From Anadara kagoshimensis (taxonomy: Eukaryota > Mollusca > Bivalvia > Arcoida > Arcidae), in contig CM037870.1 in the NCBI GenBank assembly GCA_021292105.1, positions 47,856,508 to 47,920,507 of the forward strand: a stretch of DNA of 64,000 bases. Reading direction: 5' to 3'. The stretch's first letter is position 1; the number at the start of each line of letters is the position of its first letter. Shown here one piece after another: positions 53,886 to 64,000 of this stretch. Under the pieces are notes generated by a model that did no database searches, had not been told where the DNA came from, and saw nothing but the letters and a program-made list of their open reading frames with translations. The position numbers and the translations under genes are program-made.

Positions 53886-54619
53886 GGATGTGTTCTTTAT
53901 ACAGAGGTATCACTAGCGGAGGTTTAACTTTATATATATATAATTGCACTCTTAATGTCATTAACCATAAAACATCACTATTCTTTGACCGACAAACGAA
54001 AACAGTTCCTATTTTATAAAAAGCGCAGTATGATGCCAAATCATGATGTTTTCAGATTGTGTGACTTCCATCCAGAATTAATAAATTCCATTAAACTGAT
54101 CAGGAGGACATGGCTATACAGACTACAGGGAATTATGGCTGCGTTAAGAGATTATGTCTCTCTAGAAAAGTGAACATGACAAGATTATTTTATTTCATGT
54201 AAACAAAGCTACCATTATTATCTTGTCAACATTATACAGTAGATATACACATTCTGCTTGTCTCTGCCAAGAAAAATCTGATTTAAATCCAGCCACTAAA
54301 GTCATACCTTTTTAAACTGAACTCTGTGAGTACCGTTAACCACATCATCATTCTGTAGTACCGGTATGTCATGGTAACTTTTTAACTAACTAGTGAGTAA
54401 GTTCTCCTGAGTAGTGGCCAAAAAATGTTTACTGGTTTGACTAAGGAAATAAATTAAACATAAGGTCACTTCCTAATAAAATGATGTCACTAGGAAAAAT
54501 TGTAATTTTTGTAAAATGTAGGGACTATCTCTGAAAACAAGGTTAAAAGCAATAATGAATATGGTTTAGTCAGAATAACAGGAGTGGCATCTTGTGTTTT
54601 ACAACATGTGAAATTTTGT

Positions 54620-55430
54620 TACACGATTGGAGTAAAGTAATGAAGTGATATGCTCCAGGTCAAGATTTTTTCACTTATATTGAAGCAGTCTGTTCTGATA
54701 TTGGTGGAGGAATCAAGTGTACTTAGAGATTAATAGAATCTACCATGAGTATCCATGTAGGATATTAGGGAAATCTCACCCGAGGGGTTGAATATTTCAG
54801 TCAGAGATGAGGCTTGCTGAATCTCTGACAGAAATATTTAACCCAGAGGGTGAAATTTCCCTATCCTACATGGGTAAACTCATGATTGATTCTTTTTCTT
54901 CCATTTTGATGACAACTTTTGCTTGAAGTATCAGTTACATCATCGACATCGACACCATCTTTGTAAATCTAGCTTTGTAATTTAACGTTTTACATAAAAA
55001 TAAATATGACCATCGGATAAAATGTACCCGATTTTGGTTTATACAAAAAGTATAAACTAGAAAACACAGCTATTTATTCCAATCTCCCAAAATAAACATT
55101 TGAAACGCAACGAAAATTTCTAAATTTTTAAGACTCGGGTGTCATTTTCCTGCAAGACGATGTCATGTTTCAACAATATGAAGTCATTCAATTGTCCTTT
55201 GATTGTTACATCACTGAAAATCTGTAGGTCAAGATAAACGCAGGTGGGGGTGAAGATAGAAATTTCTACCATCGTTTCTTCAAGTGGAAATCTCTATTTC
55301 AAGAATAGGAAGATGGAAGAAAACTACCAACCTTTCTTTTGCAAGTGAAATGACAACATTCTCACACTAGGATCTTCCTCAGCAGAATTTGAACCTAGGC
55401 AGTGAGTCTCTAGACCACTAGGACCCTCAG
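54620..55430. mobile_element. SINE split by a foldback element
   Basis: The SINE runs 54632-54730 (GTCAAGATTTTTTCACTTAT, GGTGGAGGAATCAAGTG) and resumes at 55320 (GAAAACTACCAACCTTTC.., ACACTAGGATCTTCC). Between them, 54736-55318 is a copy of the 23.9-kb foldback element with its 157-bp hairpin (54736-54892) and decayed CRE sites. Confidence 0.65.
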
Positions 55431-56181
55431 AATATATAACAAATAATATTAAACAAGTTGTTTACTTTGTAAAGTCAAGGTTAAAATATGAAAACTTAAT
55501 CAGACAATCATTAACAGTGTAAACAGATGCTATTCAGATCTATTCAAAGGGAGATAACTCATCTTTAAGTTAAAGAACATATTCAATAATATATATAATA
55601 ATAATAATAAAGGTTCAACGCACAGTGATTTTAATATTTATCAAGAAAAGATATTTGAAAGGATAATGATAGTTTTATATTTCCCTTACCACACTGACAT
55701 GTTATGGGTTTGATCTAGCAATGACATGTTTTGAGCTTGACCCAGCAATGACGGATTCCGATGTTTTTATTGCTATCTATCTCACTTACTGTAAATATTT
55801 GAAATAAAACACATACAGTGATGTTTTAATTCATGTAGCTCTCAAAATCTATAAGATTTTAATTTATGACTTTTACTTATAGTGTATAGTTAAAATATTA
55901 TACTGTTATTATACAGGTATAAAGTGTTTTTCCCTAAAACCATAACCCCAATTTAAAAATGATTAAAACATATTGTTGGAATTTGTCAAATTAATTTGTA
56001 TAAAATAATATCTCCAAAATATTAATTGTCACTTCAATGACTGTCATATCAACCGCAATTGACAGAAAATCTCCATACAACCATCGTAATATACATAAAG
56101 GTCCCTTAAATATTGTTTTTGTCACTTTTGTGAAATGTAAAAAAAATAATAATAATAAAAAAAAAATAAAAAAAAAATAAA

Positions 56182-57758
56182 CAAGAGGCCCATGGGCCTT
56201 AACGCTCACCTGTGACCTTTGAACCCATGAGCTTCATTCAAATATCAAAATGATAATTAGGCAAATATTCTAATAAACATCCCTATACAAAAAGTTTATA
56301 GTTTTTGAGATAAATAATCATCTCAGTACTTGTTTGTAGCTGTGATCTTGACATTTGAACCCATAACCTTCATTCATATATCAAAATGACCACTGTGCCA
56401 GTACCAACAATATTCTAATATACATGCCTATACAAAAAGTTAATAGTTTTCAAGATAATTAACCATTTAGGTATTCATTCGCATCTGTGACCTTGACCTT
56501 TGAACCCATGACCTTCATTCATATATCAAAATGATCATTAGGATAATACCTAAATATTCTTATATACATGCCTATACAAAAGGTTTATAGTTTTTGAGAT
56601 AAATAATCATTTCAGAACTTGTTCACATCTGTGACCTTGACCTTTGAACCCATAACCTTCATTCATATATCAAAATGGTTGTTAGGCTAATACCTACAAT
56701 ATTCTAATATACATGCATATACGAAAAGTTAACAGTTTTCAAGATAATTAACCATTCAGGTATTCATTCACATCTGTGACCTTGACCTTTGAACCCATGA
56801 CCTTCATTCATATATCAAAATGATCGTAAGAATAATACCTAAAATATTCAATATACATGCCTATACAAAAAGTCTATAGTTTTTGAGATAAATAATCATT
56901 TCAGTACTTGTTTACATCTGTGACCTTGACCTTTGAACTCATGACCTTTATTTATATATCAAAATGACCAATGGGCCATTACCTACAATATTCTAATATA
57001 CGTGCCTATACAAAAAGTTCATAGTTTTGCAGATAATTTACTATTTTGGTAAACTTGTACATCTGTGACCTTGACCTTTGAACCCATGACCTTAATCGAT
57101 ATATCAAAATGATCGTCATGTAAATACCTACAATTAACCAAAAATCCTATGTCATTATCACCAGAAATGTTTAAAAAATAGCATTTTTTATCAATGGTCA
57201 AAAACTGGGACATGACCTTGACCTTTGACCTTGACATCAATCGGAAGAAAATCGCAAGACCAGATCAACAGTGAAAACTCCATACAATTATCTTCAGCCA
57301 TTATGAAGTTATAACAATAAATGTCTCATTTTAAAAATTACATAATTTTATGCAAAAAACGCGTAACCTATTTTTCGTCCAATTTTTATGAAAAACACAA
57401 TTTAAATGTATCTAGGTATCCTGAATCCAAATATCTAATCAAAATTTGCCTGCACCTTTCGGTTTCAGAGAAGAAGATTTTTTTGTCTTTTGGCTATTTA
57501 TAGTAACGGCAGCCATATTGTTGGGCGTGGTCAAACCCCGAACACAATTTTGAAAGCCTGTTACCCAGGCATAATAATCACCATGTTTCATCAAATTTGG
57601 CTCAGTAGTTTTGGAGGAGAAGATTAAAATGTAAAGTTTACGCACGACGCACGACGCACGACGGACGACGAACGACGAACGACGAACGACGGACGACGGA
57701 CGACGGACGGTGATAGATAGCAATAGCTCATCTGAGCCTTTCGGCTCAGGTGAGCTAA
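56182..57758 (+). mobile_element. Helentron-like element C, A-type core with B-type end
   Basis: Start CAAGAGGCCCATGGGCC then CGCTCACCTG; end AGCTCATCTGAGCC TTTC GGCTCAGGTGAGCTAA. About six core units of the 145-bp A type, with TGACCTTGACCTTTGAACCC at about 56487, 56628, 56775, 56920 and 57065. From about 57490 it has the B-type end (CTATTTATAGTAACGGCAGCC, GGAGGAGAAGATTAAA) and an (ACG)n tract at 57645-57710. No enzyme encoded. Confidence 0.65.
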
Positions 57759-58435
57759 AAATATATATAATATATATATAGAGCACACATCGCCCCACCA
57801 TTCATACAAGCATAACTTAGTTGATCCTATTATCTTAATTTGAAAGGTTATAAAGTTAAAAGTGTTAACTGTCATTACATGTATCATTTATAGATAATTA
57901 TTCCACTTCATCAAAAGACAAATTAAGCATTAAGCCTGTCTGTTGTAATCTGTAAAACACTTACCCCCACTTCATTAGACAAATTCCATAAATTTGGTAT
58001 AAGTGATGTCAGTCTTCAGGACAAACTAATATCTAGTGGAATTACACTTAGTATAAATCACCAGCTCCAATAACTGACAGTACTCAGAGGCAGTAAAATG
58101 TCATAAATAAGATGTTTAAAGTTGTCTGAAGATAAAGACCTATCAACTCTTGTCATTAAAGATAAACAAACTACATCTAATAAAATGTTTATGCTTTTAT
58201 TTTCTATATTACTATCAACAATATACAGTGAAATCTTGTTAATGTTTACTTAATATCACCTAGTTTTTATTTTTTCTATGTTCCCACGGTTTATTCTCAC
58301 ATCCAAAATCAAACAAATGATGCTGCACTGTACCAAATATTGTCATGTCAAATAAAACAAGAGCACTAACAAGCAGTAATTACATACACCTGTCACTTTG
58401 AAACAGTAAGACTACAGTGAAAAAGGGGCATAAAT

Positions 58436-58627
58436 CCTATCAAATATTTGAGCAGCTTTTCAACTGAATTGGACAGAAATAATTTTTGAAAACTAAATTT
58501 TAGCTCAGTTTTAATATAAATTTTAAAGATCCTATCAAATATTTGAGCAGCTTTTCTACTGAATTGGACAGAAATAATTTTCGAAAACTAAATTTTTAGT
58601 TAAGTTTTTAATATAAATTTTAAAGAC
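58436..58627. repeat. 95-bp tandem duplication
   Basis: Two copies from 58436 and 58531, both starting CCTATCAAATATTTGAGCAG; they differ at few positions, so the event looks recent. Confidence 0.85.
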
Positions 58628-59584
58628 ATGTAATTTGAAATTTTTTTCCATCTCTAAGGAAACATAAAACAAAGATGTATTTTATTCTATTTAAAGTATA
58701 AATTTGTGAATGTATTACGTTCGATTCCTAAAAGATAATAACAGAAATTATTATATATAAATACATATAAACTCCGGGAATCAGGAATTCACAAAGGAGA
58801 AGTTAAATAAGCAGAGAAGTTTTATAAAAATCAAATGGATAGAAGAAAGTAACCGCAGACACAATAATACAAAACTTCAGTAACCATCGGCTAGGGAGTT
58901 GAGTCAATGATAAATAGTTAACAAGAATAAAGTTATTATCTGCTCTGACTTAAAATGAAGAGTTTTTACCATGTACAATTTACATCTCCTCCGATCATGT
59001 CTTAGTTACACATACATCTGGTAAGCACCTGCATTTAACAATCTGTAAAGATCAATTTACCCAGAACTCTCATTCAACTTCCTAAAACCATTTTTCTATA
59101 TAAATGAATATCAAACTAATTACCAGCCTATTTTTTGGGGGGGTTTTAGTTTATATCTACAGTAAATTAATACCATTACAAAATGTATATAATAAACTTT
59201 GTGCTTTACTTATACATGTACTAGATGTTACTAGTTAATGTCTAAATATCAAAATCCAAAGCATGATGTATCTGAGAAAGCAGCAAATGCAACCAAGATA
59301 GCTTGTCATATTGGATGCAGCATTGTATGCATGTTGTCTATAATCTTAACATTGGATGTTGACGTTAACACAGAGGGTATAACAATAGCTCTTTTGCAGA
59401 AAAGCAAAAATAACAAAATCCACAGTTTTGACGAAGCTCAAATACTATGATATAGCTCACAGTATGGATGTTGTTGCCTATAAACTACACACACACATCT
59501 ATATACTGCTCAGACCACATGTGGGAAAATGTATTTTCCTTGTCATTGGCCTTTACTGGTTCACATGATATCAGTATAATGGAC

Positions 59585-59800
59585 TGGGGGAGTGGTACAC
59601 TTGTCTGCAGCTGTAACTCAGTGAGCTAGCACCTTAAAGTCACCCTGAGTGTGCGCTAGTACAAGGCAGACCATACAAAAAACTCGCACTTCACATGCAT
59701 ACACGAAAATTGTTCATAGATTAATCCATAGAGATTAATAAAATAGTTCTCGTCACAAATAGCTGAAAAATTGCTGATGCGACGTTAAGCAAAATTTAAC
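59585..59800 (+). mobile_element. tRNA-derived SINE with CGTTAAGC tail
   Basis: A head-like AGCTGTAACTCAGTGAGCTA, a body with GTGCGCTAGTACAAGGC and the tail GATGCGACGTTAAGCAAAAT, a form common in animal SINEs. Confidence 0.5.
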
Positions 59801-61679
59801 CAAAGAAATAACATCTATATACCATTCTTATCAATGGAATAATTTACTGGTTAATTGAGCTTTCACATGCATCTTAATTCTTATTATGAACCAAATTGAA
59901 CGGAACTTGGACAATAAACACAAGAACCTAATATTGTCAGAATGTGCAATTCAGCAAACTAAAGTTATGAGTATTATACGTTTGTATGTTATCATGTGTG
60001 ACAAGTTGTCTGGTATAAAACCATTATATCCTGAAAACTCAAAACCTATAACAATAAATATCTATCCCAGATCAGAACATTCTAATACATTCTACATGGT
60101 AATGGAATCATAAAGAAAAGTCAATAAAAAATAACCATGGTTACTTGTCAAATTAATAGTCAATATTCTACACCAGTGTTTTTCAGTACAATATCCATTG
60201 TAATCCCAAAGGGAATAGCCTCTATTACAACAAACTTATAGGAACATTTACACAGCCGAAGCCAAAGGTCTTAACTGATATATATGTCTGGGAAAAATTC
60301 ATTTACCAAACTATAATATATAGAGCCATATATTTTTTCCATCAATTTATTGAATAAATGTCCCAGAAGTGACCACCTTAATAAAAAATATATGTTAGTA
60401 TTACAACAATGCTTCCTACTTTTTTGGAGATTTAAATAACCCTGTGTTTATGTGGGTCTTATCTATGTACTGATTATAATTACTGTCAGACCAATTTGGC
60501 GCAAGCAAGCGACAGAGCAAAACCCAATCCTGTAGGGATATTTTTGTAAATGTTGACAGAACTAAAATAAACCTAGCTGTTATGGTGTCTATTGATCCCA
60601 CTGCTGATAGCCAAGCTTAATCAAAGCTTACAGCTCAAATTGAAATAGGCAGCACAATAGGTGATAATTACAATTTTAAATCAATGTGCTGATCAAAGTA
60701 AATGGAACAATGACGACTGACGACAGAGGGATTCAAATATTGAGATCAGATTGATATGAAGTAATATGAAGCTGAATACTAGACTTACATTCAGTAGAGA
60801 GCGAGTGTGTGTGTGAGCAGAATTTAAACAATCTGATTCTTGTAATAAAATACAGAAAATCATTAAATAATTTGGAGAATACAATAAACCTTCCATTCAT
60901 CAAGATTCAGTCTCATATGTCCTGTTGCTGAATTTTGACATAATACATTCTTGTGAGACTCATAAAAGAATATAAATAGAAGAAAGGTTTTAATTTTGGG
61001 TCTTTGAAAAAGGACTTTACAGCCGAAATTCGAAGGCATTCCCAGTGCAGAAATGAAGCATTTTCCCCCAAAATATCTCAGTCTCAAAGTTTCAGTAATT
61101 AAATTGTGTTCATTTCCTTCTCACAGCTTATTATCAGCAACTAATGTCATGCTTACAGAGGTGCTTTACCTTTATCTTTAACCTGAAGTATTACTGTCAA
61201 GTGCATAAGTGATCTGTATTAGCAAGGTTCAGTTAGGTCTTTGACAACAGCACCAATCAGCTGATTCTGATATTTCAGTAGCTATGTCTCACATGTCTCA
61301 ATAATTTTCCCAATTGAGTACATTTGAAAATTTCCAGTTTGGGCATGAAAACCCCTGATGAAAAAATGAGGAGGTAAACAAGGTGGCTGAGCACTATAAA
61401 AAATTAGTCAAAATTTATAACTTGGGGTCCAAATGTTTTCTTCATGAACATACTAAAACTGTATAAGTCAAAAGCTAATAGGTGTGACAGAAAAGTTACA
61501 AGTGCCTTGTGACAGAAAAGTTAAGTGTCATTCTGTTGTACTTAACTGCCTTAATCTGGCACCCTGTGACAGAGAGCATTATAACAACTAAACAAGGTCT
61601 GAATACAGTGTCTGAAATTTGGCAAAAATTTGTTAGGTAGTGCCAAACTTAAAGTTTGAATGCTGTCAACAAGAACATA

Positions 61680-61816
61680 CAGTAAAACCTTGTTTTAATG
61701 CCACTCAATAACTTTATCACCAAACATATTGCAACAATAATTTTTTTTCTTCTTCAATTTATCACCATATCCTCTTATAAAAGAATAATTGTTGGCAATG
61801 AATTGAGGCTTTACTG
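61680..61816. mobile_element. TA-flanked MITE, 137 bp
   Basis: Ends CAGTAAAACCTTGTTTTAAT and ATTGAGGCTTTACTG, flanked by TA. Same family as 15933-16118. Confidence 0.65.
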
Positions 61817-62832
61817 TATATGAGAATTTACTAATATTAAAGGACCAACAAAAGTTACAGGCTCATAACACAAAACAGTGTACTGGCCTTAATATCAAAC
61901 CCTGTTTGAATACATGTATATAAAATAATTAAATAATTTCTTTACCTTAACTATATTTCCAGACAAAATAAGTCAGTAGGTCAAAATTTTCCAAGTGTTC
62001 AGAGTTTTTCTTTCAGAGAAGTTTCATCCATCCTACAACCATAGACCACATGGTCTGTGTACCTTCAGTTAAATATCCATTTCAAATCTAGAGTTTACAA
62101 TAATCACTATAGTATATCATTGTGTGAATAAAGATTTAAATGAGATTTATTACAAGTGATTATTTAACATTGGGTGTGGTTATTTGAACAGACTTCAATA
62201 CTCTGCTTCTTCAAAGTATCATATCAAACAAGATAATCAGTAAGAAGAGTAGGGCATGTTTGATATGTGATTCACAAAAAACACACGTAATGCATGCATG
62301 TGCTAAACAAGATATCTGCAACCTCTATTAGAAAAAAAGTGGTGCATTTAAAGAACTTTAGCCCTACAATGTTCAAGCTTATAATCCTTGACAATGAGAC
62401 ATACCCGGTACACAAATGCTGTGTTTCACACTACTGCCATGTCTCAAACTTGTCAGGCAAGGCAAACAGGGTCTTAGGTTAATGTACAATGTCATTCTAC
62501 CTTCCATTTGACCAATATACATGTATATGTATACATAAAAACATATTTGACCCACATCAATGAATTACCATAAGGACCACCTGACCTAAACACTTGTCAA
62601 TGTAAATAAACCCCCACAATGATTTACTTACTAGTACTGGTATATTTTTTCTATAGATTACAGTACTACTCAATTTGTCTGTATTCTTGTTTACTGGTTT
62701 TCTTCTTTTTTTTTAACCCTGAAAATCATACACTTTAAGTTATGATTTAGAAACTATCATGGAGCAGACAGAGATGGATAAACAGATGGGCACACCCACA
62801 AAAGAACGGACGGCATCACATAAAACTGTATA

Positions 62833-63045
62833 TAGCTTTATTTTCGCTGTGTTAAATTTTCTGTTTGAGGATGCCCAGTGTATTCGCAATGTCAAATTTT
62901 CGCAGTCTGACATCTGATTAAAGGGAAGGAAGTGGGTGAGAACCTCAGAAACTTTCACTGAATTCCTCAAAATGCTGTACTTTCGCAACGGTTTTATTTT
63001 CACTGAAATATGCTAAACTGCAGATATAGCGAAAATAAAACTACA
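62833..63045. mobile_element. possible MITE with TTTATTTTCGC termini
   Basis: CTTTATTTTCGCTGTG at the left and TATAGCGAAAATAAAAC at the right are inverted, about 210 bp apart, with further TTTTCGCA motifs inside. Confidence 0.4.
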
Positions 63046-63951
63046 GCATATTATAAGCAATATACAGTAACTCACCACTATCTGTGGTGGGGTATAAAAC
63101 ACCTGCCTTTTTGTTTGATTTTTTTAGTCTCATTTCCAAAAGAGAATGTTCCATTTTGTCCCTACATCAACTGTGTGCTTGAAACATGTTCTTGCAAAGG
63201 AATAGGTGTGATAAGATGCCTCTGATCCTACAAACATTTACATTTTTGACTTTTTATTTACCAATGCCTCGAACCATATAATAAACTTTTTCAGTTGTTT
63301 ATACCCCCAACACACTTAGTGTGAGGGGATGGAGGAGGGGGCAATTAAAGGAAGTACCATGTCTGTTCATCCATCTGTCTTTCTATCATGTCTGCTTCAT
63401 CTATGGTGGATTTTTTATCAAACTTTGAAAAATGTATACCAGCATGAGATGATGTGATGTATAAAACATTAGGTGTGTACAGGTCACGGGTCAATGTCAC
63501 AAGGTAAAATCTTTGTTTGGGTGGGTAATATTTGGCTCTCAAGAGACAGTTCTAGTCAAAACTGTAGTACCTGTAATTGAATCTTCAAATACATATTCCT
63601 CTATCTCTAATTCTCTATTCATTTCAATGAAATTTGGAGATACATTTACCTCTACCATAAACCAAGGTCATGTAACCTTAACTGACTTGAAAATGCATCC
63701 AAGAATTTCGGATTAACATGTTATTAAAATACCCAAAACAGGGAGGGTGTTAAGCCAGGAGCTTTAGAAATGCTTAAAGATAAACTTTTTGTTAACTCAA
63801 CACTGAGATAATATATACATCTATAACAAAAATATTAATTTTCTGGGGTGTCAGAAACATATACCTACTTATTTTCATTTCTTTTCTTCATGTTCAGGGT
63901 TGGCGGAAGAGTTTTAATGCCATGACAATAGCAATGTGCTTAGATACATAC

Positions 63952-64000
63952 CAAGATATATCTAGAGCCTCCAGATATTCTTCCCATGGTAGGCCCCCCA
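63952..64000 (-). CDS. possible partial coding exon at the window end
   Basis: The minus strand reads GGLPWEEYLEALDIS and ends at a good donor (TTG|GTATGT). Another frame has ATG in an excellent start context (ACCATGG). Only 49 nt are visible. The WEEYLE motif is reminiscent of MBT-repeat starts, but this is too short to name; it may be chance. Confidence 0.2.

Larger units (their letters stand above)
51669..64000. other. region upstream of the start-codon exon
   Basis: The CAMTA promoter and 5' exon(s) should lie here or further away; I cannot place them. Apart from the repeats listed separately and a coding-like stretch at the window end, no gene is supported. 57900-58430, 58640-59580, 59810-61670 and 61830-62830 show nothing recognisable. 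Confidence 0.5.

Noticed and set aside
53955-54173. 72-codon frame MSLTIKHHYSLTDKRKQFLF...
   Set aside because: Uninterrupted but unrecognised, with no splice context or neighbouring exon. It could be part of an old transposon, but I cannot support a gene.

Overview
The window is an AT-rich, intron-rich animal locus, almost certainly from a mollusc and most likely a bivalve. The grounds are the protein encoded and the repeats: elements starting with a GAGGCCC/GGGCCT hairpin and a GCTCACCTG motif and ending CAGGTGAGCTAA, many tRNA-derived SINEs, and TA-flanked miniature transposons. I recognise these as typical of bivalve genomes, but the species cannot be named from sequence alone.

One gene is firmly supported. 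It lies on the minus strand and covers about 45 kb (6482-51622 for the coding part). It encodes a calmodulin-binding transcription activator (CAMTA). I assembled 21 coding exons by hand; every junction has GT/AG sites and the phases all agree, giving 4326 nt and 1441 residues. Domain order is CG-1 DNA-binding domain with a basic nuclear-localisation-like stretch, a long Ser/Thr/Gln-rich region with an acidic-hydrophobic patch, a TIG/IPT domain, ankyrin repeats, a second low-complexity region, five IQ motifs and a short polar tail.

Layout on the + strand: 1-6481 is 3' UTR plus downstream sequence with short tandem repeats and one SINE. 6482-6599 is the last coding exon. 6600-16504 is the 9.9-kb last intron with a Helentron-like element, SINEs and MITEs. 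16505-34376 holds exons 20 to 3. 34377-39371 is intron 2 with a pogo-like MITE. 39372-39463 is exon 2. 39464-51558 is the 12-kb intron 1 with a 4.2-kb tandem-repeat element and a 58-copy 46-bp minisatellite. 51559-51668 is the start-codon exon. 51669-64000 is upstream or further 5' sequence with a CG-phased inverted-repeat element, SINEs, a foldback element and another Helentron-like element. A short coding-like stretch runs off the end of the window at 63952-64000.

The most unusual signals are non-coding: two CAMTA exons whose splice donors are embedded in tandem duplications; transposon-borne arrays of nuclear-receptor half-sites; a 1-kb inverted-repeat element whose CG dinucleotides recur about every 10-11 bp; and a minisatellite that keeps an exact 46-bp register across 57 steps. 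No bacterial-type system, CRISPR array or second complete gene was found.
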